A stretch of 64,000 nt of DNA from Chitinophaga filiformis (GTDB lineage Bacteria; Bacteroidota; Bacteroidia; Chitinophagales; Chitinophagaceae). The translations under genes were made by a program, and so were the position numbers. Below the pieces are notes generated by a model. That model was not told the DNA's origin. It ran no database searches and worked only from the letters and a program-made list of their open reading frames with translations. The stretch covers positions 4,753,001 to 4,817,000 of the forward strand of contig NZ_CP095855.1 of assembly GCF_023100805.1 (NCBI RefSeq). Reading direction: 5' to 3'. Below are positions 17,509 to 26,429 of this stretch, in pieces (position 1 is the stretch's first letter; every line of letters starts with the position of its first letter).

Positions 17509-18567
17509 TTAATGGAAAACAGCCATGCCAGGGAAATAATATCCCTCGTAAGTCTTGCTGCGTTGCAAGGCCCCTGTAGTCGCATTGTATATATAGATCG
17601 TATTGTTGGCATCAGCGCCGTAGATATTCGTGTTGCTGTTCAACACCAGGTAATTCTTCGTTTTATCATAACCGATACCTTTTCCGTAGAAGTATTGTCC
17701 TGCGGGAAGGGTGATGAAGGGCGTAGCCAGAGACGCAATATCACCGGTATAGCGGTATACCTTGTTATTGCCGGAAACGATAAAGATAGCATTATCTGTA
17801 GTGGATGCTACCATAGAACTATTGGTATATGTCCATTCATTATAATGAACAGGGAAACCGGTTGTGATGCTATCCACCGCCAGCGTAGCTGCATTGATCT
17901 TCTTCAACTGTGTGGCGGAGGCAGCCCATACATTACCATCTTTACCCTGTACAAAGCCTGATACTGCAGTCCCCAGTTTCTTCGCCAGGCTGTAATCATT
18001 GGCGTTCAGGGCCACGATGCCATCTCTGGCGGATATTAAAAATATATAATTACCGCTTTTGATCATATCTTTCACTTCACCATCCACACTGCTGATCTTA
18101 GTACCTAATGCGAGCGTAGACAGGGTAACAGGATATAAACCCACACCGGTACTGAGCAATCCACGGCTGTCATCCACACCCAGGAAAGCCCGGCCGTCAT
18201 GGCCCGGCAAACTGTCCACTCTTCCGGTCTCTTTCAGGGTCGCTGCATCAGCCGCTACGAACGGGCCGTCAAATTTACCCACCAGGTATAACTTCCCATT
18301 GTAAATAGTTCCAAACTGCATGGTGGTGGTGGAAGTACCCAGCTTTTTACCGGGATTTTCCGCAGAATAGGCGTATTTATAGATGGAGTCCTTATCATAA
18401 TCGTAGAAGTTAACATCACCGGCAGCAACACTATAATTGCCTTCGCTGATGATGTAAAAACCATTGTCATACTTGCCGGGAGGAGGTGTTACCGCATCAT
18501 CATCAGAACAGGAGGCTACGGCTAACATTAAGCCGGCTATTAACCAGGAGCGTAAATTTTTATGCAT
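17509..18567 (-). CDS. BtuG-like beta-propeller lipoprotein, first gene of the B12 operon
   Basis: 352 residues with lipoprotein signal LMLAVASCSDDD (Cys20) followed by an Asp-rich stretch, the usual surface-export pattern in Bacteroidota. The mature part has DUF5074/YVTN-like propeller blades: 'GFYIISEGNYSVAAGDVNFYD', 'IYNGKLYLVGKFDGPFVAADAATL', 'GNYIFLISARDGIVALNAND' and 'GYDKTKNYLVLNSN'. It is shorter and more diverged than the other propeller in the operon. Position right after the cobalamin riboswitch and 18 bases before btuB implies a corrinoid-binding surface role like BtuG; no binding residues can be verified by eye. Confidence 0.8.
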   Translation of the reverse strand: MHKNLRSWLIAGLMLAVASCSDDDAVTPPPGKYDNGFYIISEGNYSVAAGDVNFYDYDKDSIYKYAYSAENPGKKLGTSTTTMQFGTIYNGKLYLVGKFDGPFVAADAATLKETGRVDSLPGHDGRAFLGVDDSRGLLSTGVGLYPVTLSTLALGTKISSVDGEVKDMIKSGNYIFLISARDGIVALNANDYSLAKKLGTAVSGFVQGKDGNVWAASATQLKKINAATLAVDSITTGFPVHYNEWTYTNSSMVASTTDNAIFIVSGNNKVYRYTGDIASLATPFITLPAGQYFYGKGIGYDKTKNYLVLNSNTNIYGADANNTIYIYNATTGALQRSKTYEGYYFPGMAVFH

Positions 18568-18754
18568 AATTCGAACGTTTATCTCGTTTGATGAATACCA
18601 TGACCTTCATTCAGCTGAATAGACCAATAGCAGGCAATCTTGTCTACAGTGACTTTCTTACCGGCACCAATAATATTGATAGAATAAGAAACAGCGCCTC
18701 TACAGGCTGTAACTGCATCAAGTGTCTTTCACCCGAAGGCACGGAATGTCTGTT

Positions 18755-18955
18755 GCTATTGGCAGGTCTTCTGGCTCTCCTGCTTTTTCCGGGCCTTCCC
18801 GTCCGCCTCAGGCAGACAGTGGCAATTGGGAGATTGAATGTCCGGAAAAACCGATCGTATCATACGATGCAGGATCACAGCTACGGGGATAGCTCCGGAT
18901 TTACACCGGATTCCCTATTAATTCACCACCTGGTGAAACCAAATGCGGCACAAAC
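18755..18955 (-). promoter_or_regulatory. Cobalamin (AdoCbl) riboswitch
   Basis: On the minus strand the conserved pieces occur in the right order: AATAGGGAATCCGGTG, AAATCCGGAGCTATCCCCG, TAGCTGTGA, the B12 box GCCACTG, GGGAAGGC and finally AGCCAGAAGACCTGCC ending at 18761. This is the RF00174 cobalamin aptamer. About 190 nucleotides of leader lie between it and the first start codon (18567); the expression platform is expected there, with a weak ACAGC...GCTGT stem near 18700. When cobalamin is plentiful the family represses expression of downstream uptake genes. Confidence 0.95.
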
Positions 18956-19001
18956 CTACTGTATGAGTAGTTAATATCCAAAAAGAAAAATAGATAGTAT
19001 C

Positions 19002-21110
19002 TTGCCGCAAAATATCAAAACTGTTCTGTTGAAACATCTATTCCTGCTGGTAGCACTCTTCTTCGGAAGCTATGCCGGTTATGCCCAAAGTCCGCTCAAT
19101 AAAACGGTTACCGTCGATGCCGACCACCAACGCCTTGCCGTAGTACTAGATAAAATTAGTATGCAGGGCGGGTTTCACTTTTCTTATGTAAAGGAATTTA
19201 TTCATGATGATAGCCTCGTAACAGTTCATGTAAATAACAAGTCTGTGAAACAGGTCCTGGATATGTTGTTTCAGGGCAATTTCCAGTTCCGCGAAATAGG
19301 CAACCAGGTCATCATACAGCCCGGCACCTCTTCCAAAGAGAAATGGTTCGTGGTAAGCGGCCATGTAAAAGACGCCGTTACAGGCTCTCCCATCAATAAT
19401 GCCAGTGTTTATGAAAGAATGCAGCTCATCTCCACCATGACCAATGAACAGGGCTATTACAAGATACGCCTGCGTGAAAGAGAAAGAACTGCGGCCATGC
19501 TCACCGTCAGCAAAGACCTGTACCGGGACACTATTATGCTGATCCTTTCCGGACATGACCAGGAACTTGACGCCAGCATTAAACCGGCCCCGCCCATACA
19601 GCTCAGTGTAGTAGACATCAATAAATACTCCCATGTGGAACAAACCATGTTCGGCCGCTTCTTCCTGTCATCCCGCCAACGGATGCAGAGTCTTAACCTG
19701 AGCGACTTCTTTACCAAACAGCCTTACCAGTACTCACTTGTACCTGCTATTGGCACACATGGTAAAATAGGCTCGCAGGTGATCAATAAATTTTCACTGA
19801 ACATGATCGGTGGTTATACGGCTGGCCTGAGTGGCGTTGAATTGGCGAGTGTGTTTAACATTGATCAGAAGGATGTGAAATGGGTACAGATCGCAGGCAT
19901 ATTTAATATTGTCGGCGGACGTGTAACCGGCGTGCAGCTGGCTGGCGTGCATAACCACGCCATGGATTCACTGAAAGGCGTACAGGCTGCGGGGATAAGT
20001 AATATGCTGAAACGCGGTTTCCACGGAATACAGGCAAGCGGTATATATAGTCAGACAGGTGGTGATTCAAAGGGCGGACAACTTTCAGGCGCTATCAGCT
20101 ATTCCGGAGGGAATCTCGAGGGCCTGCAGGCTACCGGTGCTATCGGCGTGGCAAGAGGAACCGTGAGCGGCGCACAGGTGGCAGGTGCGGTCAACTACAG
20201 TCAGGGTATTGGAGGGGCGCAGATTGGTGGTTTGGTAAATGTCAATATCGATACCACCAACGGCGCACAGATATCCGGCGCTATTAACTATACCAGGCGA
20301 CTGAAGGGTGCTCAGATTGGCGGTTTGGTAAATGTCAATATCGATACCACAAGCGGCGCGCAGATATCCGGCGCTGCTAACTATACCAAGGGACTGAAGG
20401 GCGCGCAGATTGGAGGTCTGGTAAATGTCAATATCGATACCACAAGCGGCGCACAGATATCCGGCGCTGTTAACTATACCAGGCGAATAAAGGGCGCTCA
20501 GATTGCTGGTTTGATGAATGTCAGCATAGACACCACCATCGGTACGCAGATATCCGGCCTGGTCAACTATGCCGGCATTCTTAAAGGCGTACAGATCGGA
20601 TTACTCAACTACGCTGATTCCTCCGATGGTTACAGCATCGGCCTGGTTAGCTTTGTCAGAAGAGGTTATCACCAGGTACAGATCTATTATAACGAGGTGC
20701 TGGACCTGAACCTGGCCTATAAATCCGGTAACCGCAAGTTATACAGCCTCATGCTGGCAGGTATGAGCCTGGGCAGGGACAGGGCTTACTCATTCGGTTA
20801 CGGTATCGGACATGATTTCAATTTATCCCCCTCGGCTTTTATTACTGCGGAAGTCACCTCCCAATACATCTACCTGGGCAACTGGAATGCTACCAATACC
20901 TTGCTCAGGTTACAGGCTGCCTGGAACAAACGGCTGATGAAGAATATCACCTTCTTTGCCGGACCTAGCTTTACGCTATATCATAGCGACAAGCCGGATG
21001 TAAGTGATCCTCCGCATGAAATGAAGGTGCTCAGGCACTACAGCCCCTTTACCTTTGGCAAAGATGTCTTCGGCTGGTTTGGCTGGCATATAGGCATCGG
21101 GTTTTTCTAG
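19002..21110 (+). CDS. STN / carboxypeptidase-like protein with LA_2272-type surface repeats and a beta-barrel tail
   Basis: 702 residues starting at TTG 19002; no ATG exists between the in-frame stop at 18972 and this codon, and the signal peptide (LLKHLFLLVALFFGSYAGYAQ) follows at once. Domains in order are: STN (about 30-105), carboxypeptidase-regulatory-like beta-sandwich (about 115-190), a linker, then repeats from about 250 to 545 of the type 'GVQLAGxxN', 'GAQIGGLVNV' and 'GLQATGAIGV'. These resemble the LA_2272 surface repeat first named in Leptospira. The last ~150 residues look like amphipathic strands ending in F, suggesting outer-membrane anchoring. STN domains usually belong to TonB receptors or FecR signalling partners, but no plug is present. 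Function is unknown; it is a surface protein, perhaps an adhesin. It is divergent from the B12 operon and the shared gap is mostly riboswitch. Confidence 0.82.
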   Translation: MPQNIKTVLLKHLFLLVALFFGSYAGYAQSPLNKTVTVDADHQRLAVVLDKISMQGGFHFSYVKEFIHDDSLVTVHVNNKSVKQVLDMLFQGNFQFREIGNQVIIQPGTSSKEKWFVVSGHVKDAVTGSPINNASVYERMQLISTMTNEQGYYKIRLRERERTAAMLTVSKDLYRDTIMLILSGHDQELDASIKPAPPIQLSVVDINKYSHVEQTMFGRFFLSSRQRMQSLNLSDFFTKQPYQYSLVPAIGTHGKIGSQVINKFSLNMIGGYTAGLSGVELASVFNIDQKDVKWVQIAGIFNIVGGRVTGVQLAGVHNHAMDSLKGVQAAGISNMLKRGFHGIQASGIYSQTGGDSKGGQLSGAISYSGGNLEGLQATGAIGVARGTVSGAQVAGAVNYSQGIGGAQIGGLVNVNIDTTNGAQISGAINYTRRLKGAQIGGLVNVNIDTTSGAQISGAANYTKGLKGAQIGGLVNVNIDTTSGAQISGAVNYTRRIKGAQIAGLMNVSIDTTIGTQISGLVNYAGILKGVQIGLLNYADSSDGYSIGLVSFVRRGYHQVQIYYNEVLDLNLAYKSGNRKLYSLMLAGMSLGRDRAYSFGYGIGHDFNLSPSAFITAEVTSQYIYLGNWNATNTLLRLQAAWNKRLMKNITFFAGPSFTLYHSDKPDVSDPPHEMKVLRHYSPFTFGKDVFGWFGWHIGIGFF
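20214..20585 (+). repeat. Four tandem 93-bp units inside the surface-repeat gene
   Basis: Units start at 20214, 20307, 20400 and 20493, each encoding 31 residues of the form GAQIGGLVNVNIDTT / GAQISGAxNYTxxLK. The first three are nearly identical at DNA level and the fourth is diverged. Such recent homogenisation allows copy-number change by slippage or recombination. Confidence 0.9.
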
Positions 21111-21166
21111 ATTATTTGGTACTTTTGCCCCTTCATTTTTTAAACGGTAAAATTTAAACTCAGGTA

Positions 21167-22042
21167 ATGTCAAAAGTTAAAGTAGGTTTTGTGCAAATGT
21201 CCTGCAGCAAAGACAAGGCTGAAAACCTTGCCAAGGCTAGCAAAGGTATCCGTGACGCCGCCGCTAAAGGTGCGCAGATCGTTTGTCTGCAGGAATTGTT
21301 TACTTCCCTTTATTTCTGTGATGTGGAGGATTACGATAATTTCTCCCTGGCAGAACCTATTCCCGGTCCTTCTACCGATTCCCTCCAGAAGGTAGCCGCA
21401 GAACTGGGCGTGGTGATCATCGCCTCCCTGTTCGAAAAACGGGCACAGGGTATCTACCACAACACTACAGCTGTACTGGATGCAGACGGAACCTACCTGG
21501 GTAAATACCGTAAAATGCATATCCCGGACGATCCGGCTTATTACGAGAAATTTTATTTCACCCCGGGCGACCTGGGATATAAAGTCTTCAAGACAAAATT
21601 CGCCACCCTCGGTGTACTCATCTGCTGGGACCAGTGGTATCCGGAAGCCGCCAGGATCACTGCTCTTATGGGCGCAGAAATACTGTTCTATCCGACCGCT
21701 ATCGGCTGGGCAACCTCCCAGGATGAAGCAACCAACACAGAGCAGTACAATGCATGGCAGACCATTCAGCGTAGTCATGCCGTTGCCAACGGCATACATG
21801 TCGTAAGCGTGAACCGTGTGGGCTTCGAACAGGAAGGCCGCATGAAATTCTGGGGCGGCTCCTTTATCTCCAATCCTTTCGGTACTATCATTTACCAGGC
21901 CTCTCACGATCAGGAAGAAGTGTACGTACAGGAACTGGACCTGAATACGACCGACAGGTACCGTACGCATTGGCCGTTTATGCGCGACAGAAGAATTGAC
22001 TCCTACGCTCCTATCACCAAAAGATTTATCGACGAAGCATAA
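21167..22042 (+). CDS. aguB: N-carbamoylputrescine amidase
   Basis: 291 residues, a complete nitrilase-superfamily enzyme with the catalytic triad E43 (CLQELFTS), K116 (YRKMHIPD) and C153 (LICWDQWYPE). The long 'FWGGSFISNPFGTIIYQA' region is typical of the plant/bacterial N-carbamoylputrescine amidase group. It hydrolyses N-carbamoylputrescine to putrescine, CO2 and ammonia in the cytosol. The stop codon overlaps the start of agmatine deiminase (TAATG), so the two consecutive steps from agmatine to putrescine are translationally coupled. Confidence 0.95.
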   Translation: MSKVKVGFVQMSCSKDKAENLAKASKGIRDAAAKGAQIVCLQELFTSLYFCDVEDYDNFSLAEPIPGPSTDSLQKVAAELGVVIIASLFEKRAQGIYHNTTAVLDADGTYLGKYRKMHIPDDPAYYEKFYFTPGDLGYKVFKTKFATLGVLICWDQWYPEAARITALMGAEILFYPTAIGWATSQDEATNTEQYNAWQTIQRSHAVANGIHVVSVNRVGFEQEGRMKFWGGSFISNPFGTIIYQASHDQEEVYVQELDLNTTDRYRTHWPFMRDRRIDSYAPITKRFIDEA

Positions 22043-23088
22043 TGAACGGACTACCAACGCCGAAAGAGCTGGGATACTTTTTCCCGGCCGAATTCCATTC
22101 GCATATCGCTACCTGGCTGAGCTGGCCACATAAAGAAGCCAGCTGGCCCGGAAAGATCCATACGATCTATCCCTACTACAGCCAGTTTGTAAAATACCTG
22201 GCAGAAAGTGAACTGGTCCGTATCAACGTGAATGATGAAGCCATGAAGGCTTTCGCCACAGGTCACCTGCGCAATGCCGGTGTCAATATGGATAAGGTGG
22301 AATTCTTCTTCCATCCTACCAATGACGCCTGGTGCCGCGACCATGGCCCTGCCTTCCTTATCAACCCGGCTGCGCAGAAAAAAGCCATCGTAGACTGGAA
22401 CTATAATGCCTGGGGCGGCAAATACCCTCCGTTCGACAAGGACGATGTGATCCCGACCCGTATCGCCGAACATTTCAAGCTGCCGGTATACAATCCGGGT
22501 ATTATCATGGAAGGTGGTTCTGTGGAATTCAACGGCAAAGGCACGGTCCTGACCTCCTGCTGCTGCCTGTTGAATGAAAACCGTAATCCACACCTGAAAC
22601 AGGAAGACATCGAATATTTCCTGCAGGAGTTCTATGGCGTTGACCAGGTATTATGGGTGGATGAAGGCATCGTCGGAGACGATACCGACGGTCATATCGA
22701 CGATACGGTCCGTTTTGTGAACGAAGACACCGTCCTCACCGTCGTGGAAAGCAATAAGCAGGACGAAAACTACGAACTGCTGCAGGGCAACCTCCGTCAG
22801 TTACAGCAGATGCGCCTGCTGAATGGCAAACAGCTGAACGTGGTGGAACTGCCGATGCCGGATGCTGTAGTATATGACGACCAGCGCCTGCCCGCCTCAT
22901 ATGCTAATTTTTACATCAGTAATAAGCACGTGATCGTTCCGGTATTCAACTCTAAGAACGACGATAAGGCGTTGCAGATCATTGCGGAATGCTTTAAAGA
23001 TCGTGAAGTCGTAGGTATTGACTCTACTGAGATCATCTGGGGCCTTGGCAGCTTTCACTGCCTGAGTCAGCAGGAACCCGCTATCTAA
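22042..23088 (+). CDS. aguA: Agmatine deiminase
   Basis: 348 residues of the peptidyl-arginine deiminase (PAD_porph) family. Diagnostic segments are 'TWLSWPHKEASWPG', 'NDAWCRDHGPAF', 'GGSVEFNGKGTVLTS', 'DDTDGHIDD' and the catalytic Cys340 in 'GLGSFHCLSQQEP'. It converts agmatine to N-carbamoylputrescine plus ammonia, the step before AguB. The pathway needs arginine decarboxylase, which is not in the window. One-base overlap with aguB; a terminator follows 22 bases after the stop. Confidence 0.95.
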   Translation: MNGLPTPKELGYFFPAEFHSHIATWLSWPHKEASWPGKIHTIYPYYSQFVKYLAESELVRINVNDEAMKAFATGHLRNAGVNMDKVEFFFHPTNDAWCRDHGPAFLINPAAQKKAIVDWNYNAWGGKYPPFDKDDVIPTRIAEHFKLPVYNPGIIMEGGSVEFNGKGTVLTSCCCLLNENRNPHLKQEDIEYFLQEFYGVDQVLWVDEGIVGDDTDGHIDDTVRFVNEDTVLTVVESNKQDENYELLQGNLRQLQQMRLLNGKQLNVVELPMPDAVVYDDQRLPASYANFYISNKHVIVPVFNSKNDDKALQIIAECFKDREVVGIDSTEIIWGLGSFHCLSQQEPAI

Positions 23089-23109
23089 ACTGTCGTTAAA
23101 TATCATTTT

Positions 23110-23148
23110 AAGCCTGTTAGGAGACGAATTTCCTGGCAGGCTTTTCTC
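23110..23148 (+). terminator. Terminator after aguBA
   Basis: AAGCCTG (23110-23116) pairs with CAGGCTT (23137-23143), with an inner AGGA/TCCT pair, and is followed by TTCTCTT. Confidence 0.75.
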
Positions 23149-23764
23149 TTATCAGTATTTTCTGTTTCGGCGCTTAAAAGGCTTTATTTATGGACGAGCC
23201 TGTTTCGTAATATACTGTTATCGGTGGTGTATATGAATTACTATTAAATTTCCCTGTAGTTTGTCATACCAAGTCCCGGCAAAACAGCAAAATAGCAGTG
23301 TAAAGCTTAAATTTGCGCATCTGTAAAGCAAATAATGAATTTACGATAACACCTGTAAAGTCAAATCCTGAAGTTCCGCACAAGAACTGTAAAGTTTTTC
23401 TGTACTAAGACAGGGACCTGAAAAATACCGTCTTGATACCGCTTTAATACCGCTAATCTTACGTTAATCTTACGTCCCCGAACGTAGCTTTAACGTAAGA
23501 TTAGCGGTATTAAAGCGGTATTAAGACGGCAAAAAGCGGCATCTTGAAAAACGTTTTCCCACTATTCCCCGTATATCAAACCGATGGTTCACCCCGCTAT
23601 TCAATGTCATAACATCGTAAAACACATCCCAACAGCAGAGCTTAAATTACCCGCTTTCACATTTCTTTAGCATTTCCTGCGTTAATTTTGCATTAGTCAT
23701 TTTACAGAAGCATCGCCGGACTCACATAAGCCCGGTTTATTTTTAAAAATCCAATCCATTTCCG
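23149..23764. other. 616-bp intergenic region with a 102-bp near-perfect palindrome
   Basis: No gene is visible. Bases 23428-23467 and 23490-23529 are 40-base inverted copies with one mismatch (G/A near 23435), and the 22-base centre contains a further TACGT/ACGTA inverted pair. The arms are built from short direct repeats (TACCGCTTTAATACCGCTAA, and TCTTACG twice). Upstream, TGTAAAG occurs four times (23299, 23322, 23354, 23389). The region also holds the promoter of the L,D-transpeptidase gene at 23765, not localised. Confidence 0.7.
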
Positions 23765-24514
23765 TTGATGAAGAAACCTGTTAAAAAACTCATTAAGTAC
23801 ACCCTTGCCGCCGGTCTCTTTGCCGGAATCCTCTTTACCATTGCTCCGACTGAGGGAAGCAAAACCAAAACTATCCCGCTTGCCGAAAAGAGATTTAGCA
23901 ACAAAGATGCCTTGTTTGCATTGTTGAAGCTGGATTCCCTTGGACTTTCGAAAGAGGCATTCAACTATGCCCTGTCCGGTTTGGAAAAACTGGAAAAAGA
24001 AGGTAAGTTGAAAAATCCCGACCTGCTGACCATCGCCGACTTTAGTCAGCCGTCCAACAAAAAGCGTTTATTCGTGATTGACCTGAAGAACGAAACTGTA
24101 CTGTTTAACACCTTCGTGTCTCATGGACGTAATTCAGGTACTGCCGTGGCCACCTCTTTCTCCAACGCACCCGAAAGCTTCAAAAGCAGCCTGGGATTTT
24201 ATGTAACCGGAGATACTTATAAAGGGCAGCATGGATATTCCCTGCGTTTACAGGGTGAAGAGCAGGGTATTAACGACAACGCTATGAGCAGGGGCATCGT
24301 GATGCACAGCGCAGCATATGTCAGCGAGCAGATCGCTAAACTGCAGGGATATATCGGACGTAGCCTGGGTTGCCCGGCTATTCCTGAAAAAATACACCGG
24401 CAGATCATCGAAGTGATTAAAAATGGCAGCTGTCTGTTCCTGTATAGTCCCGACAAATCGTATATGGCTAATTCAAAGATATTAGCGGCGGATAAAGACA
24501 CTACCGTCGCATAA
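23765..24514 (+). CDS. L,D-transpeptidase-family protein (YkuD_2 type, exported)
   Basis: 249 residues with an N-terminal membrane/signal segment (YTLAAGLFAGILFTIAP). The catalytic region has 'RLFVIDLKNETVLFNTFVSHG', H181 in 'VMHSAAYVS' and C203 in 'GRSLGCPAIP', the pattern of the murein L,D-transpeptidase catalytic-domain family (PF13645-like). The active-site Cys would form an acyl-enzyme with the peptidoglycan stem peptide in the periplasm, making 3-3 cross-links or attaching or trimming stems. Monocistronic. A second L,D-transpeptidase of a different family lies on the opposite strand about 200 bases further on, convergent with this one. Confidence 0.88.
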   Translation: MMKKPVKKLIKYTLAAGLFAGILFTIAPTEGSKTKTIPLAEKRFSNKDALFALLKLDSLGLSKEAFNYALSGLEKLEKEGKLKNPDLLTIADFSQPSNKKRLFVIDLKNETVLFNTFVSHGRNSGTAVATSFSNAPESFKSSLGFYVTGDTYKGQHGYSLRLQGEEQGINDNAMSRGIVMHSAAYVSEQIAKLQGYIGRSLGCPAIPEKIHRQIIEVIKNGSCLFLYSPDKSYMANSKILAADKDTTVA

Positions 24515-24719
24515 AAGGCGAATCTGACATCCATTTTCCAATATCAGATCCACTTCATCCTTTCATCCTCCCTGGCCCCTCTTCAGATACTCACATGACA
24601 GCGCCTATGTTTACACGCTGCAATAACATTACCGGCCTCTGCATGGTGATAATGCGTGTACCGAAAAGGGCCAGGGGGATGGGATGAATGATATATTGTT
24701 ATGTTGATCAGGTTGACGG

Positions 24720-26336
24720 TTATTTCGGATCCGTAAAGAGTTTAGCGGCTGTATAGGCGTCATGGTCGTAGATATCCTCTCTGAACTGCGTTCTTCCTCC
24801 TTCATCGACCCAGGCAGTATAATAAGTGATCAGCACTGGTACCGGGTCCTTTATCTTAACATATTTTTCCTTCCCACTGTTCATTGCACTATCAATTCTT
24901 TCCGGCGTCCAGGTATCATTGTCTGCTAACAGGTAGTTGGCCAGCCTGACAGGATCTCCCAGGCGGATACAGCCGTGACTGAAAGCCCGCTGATCTTTCT
25001 GGAATAAATACTTCTGATTGGTGTCATGAAAATAAATGTTGAAGCTGTTGGGGAACAGGAACTTCACCTTCCCGAGGGGATTATCTTCTCCAGGCAATTG
25101 CCGGATTACGGGTAGTCCGTTCCGTTCTCCTGTCACCTCCATGTGCTTTTCACTGAGATAATTGCCATTACGCGACATTGCGGGCAATACTTCCTCCCGC
25201 ACAATACTGTTCGGCAGGTTCCAGTAAGGGCTGAACACGATCTGGTTCAGGTCGCCCGAGAACATGGTCGTACTCTTTCCCTCCTTCCCTACTACCACGG
25301 GCATATCAAACTCCTTGTTCTTACCATTCCATACATGTAAAGCGAACTCCGGGATGTTCACCAGTATCAGCCGGCCTTCCGGTGTAGGTGGCGCCCAGCG
25401 CATCCGCTCCAGGTTGATCAGCATCCGCTCTACCAGTTTAATAGCCGGAATATTCATCTCACGTAAGAGGGTATCTGTAATAATCCCCCTGGGCGTATGT
25501 CCATGTGTGGCCTCAAACAGTTTCACTGCATTCTCCAGTCCGTCATTGAACACGATTGTTGTATCTTTTTCAGGATATTCACCCGTCGTCTGCAAACGCC
25601 TTTTCACCCAGGCAATAAGGGCGGTACTGTCCCCCTTTTTATACCGTTTTTTCTTCTCTACTGTAACGGTATCCCATCCACCTTTTTTCGCGATATCTGT
25701 ATACTGCTGCAGGGCCTTTACCAGGGCACTATAATTAGTGTTTAAGCCGTCTTTCTTTTTATCATCCAACATCGCCGCGGCCTTCTTCATGATCTCATCC
25801 TTCTTCGCTGGCACCGCACTTTCCAGCCCTTCCACTGTTTTATCAGGACCAACATTCAGGTAATAGTTAATGAGCCGCAGGGTGAGCTGCAACTCCGTCT
25901 TCACGATATTAGCATCACGCGGAGAAGCTGCAGAATCGCTGTCGCCCGTCATCATGGCGTTCAGGCGGTATTCGAGCGACTTATTATTCTCGCTTGTATC
26001 TACGCTGTAATCATAGAGACTGCGGAAGCCATAGGCCTGTTCATTCAACCCATGACTATCAAACCACGCAAACTCATAATTGCGTGCATTGTAAAAGCTA
26101 CGCAAACGGTTGGCAAGCGTATCATTCAGCTTTTGCTTCGCGATGAAACCAGCAACATCACTGGTGTCAAGAAAAAGATCATTGTAGGCGTTTGCAGGCG
26201 TGATCTGCGTATTTCTTGGGGTAATGGAAATGGTCTCCTGTTGCTCTTTCACAACTTTGCTGTTACAGCTGTAGGAAAATACAAGCAACCCAGCCACTAC
26301 CAGCAACAATATAGTTATCGTTCTCATGCCTAACAC
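24720..26336 (-). CDS. L,D-transpeptidase, YcbB/LdtD type
   Basis: 538 residues; signal/anchor at the N-terminus (TITILLLVVAGLLVFSYSC, possible lipoprotein Cys24). There follow a scaffold domain, a peptidoglycan-binding segment (about 245-300, 'LIAWVKRRLQTTGEYP...LENAVKLFEATHGHTPRG') and a YkuD catalytic domain. The catalytic motif is SHGCIRLG with H454 and C456, and 'VFSPYWNLPNSIVREEVLPAM' is typical of the YcbB group. The enzyme makes 3-3 (mDap-mDap) cross-links in the periplasm. The length matches the family. Monocistronic; the region after its start (26337-26525) contains decayed copies of the 77-bp repeats. Confidence 0.92.
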   Translation of the reverse strand: MLGMRTITILLLVVAGLLVFSYSCNSKVVKEQQETISITPRNTQITPANAYNDLFLDTSDVAGFIAKQKLNDTLANRLRSFYNARNYEFAWFDSHGLNEQAYGFRSLYDYSVDTSENNKSLEYRLNAMMTGDSDSAASPRDANIVKTELQLTLRLINYYLNVGPDKTVEGLESAVPAKKDEIMKKAAAMLDDKKKDGLNTNYSALVKALQQYTDIAKKGGWDTVTVEKKKRYKKGDSTALIAWVKRRLQTTGEYPEKDTTIVFNDGLENAVKLFEATHGHTPRGIITDTLLREMNIPAIKLVERMLINLERMRWAPPTPEGRLILVNIPEFALHVWNGKNKEFDMPVVVGKEGKSTTMFSGDLNQIVFSPYWNLPNSIVREEVLPAMSRNGNYLSEKHMEVTGERNGLPVIRQLPGEDNPLGKVKFLFPNSFNIYFHDTNQKYLFQKDQRAFSHGCIRLGDPVRLANYLLADNDTWTPERIDSAMNSGKEKYVKIKDPVPVLITYYTAWVDEGGRTQFREDIYDHDAYTAAKLFTDPK

Positions 26337-26429
26337 CTTTGCAAAAGGCGTGCCTCTGCCATTAGCGAATGCATGCCATTACACACTTGTAGAAGTTCTA
26401 ACACAGCGGCAATACCACGGGCCGCAAAA

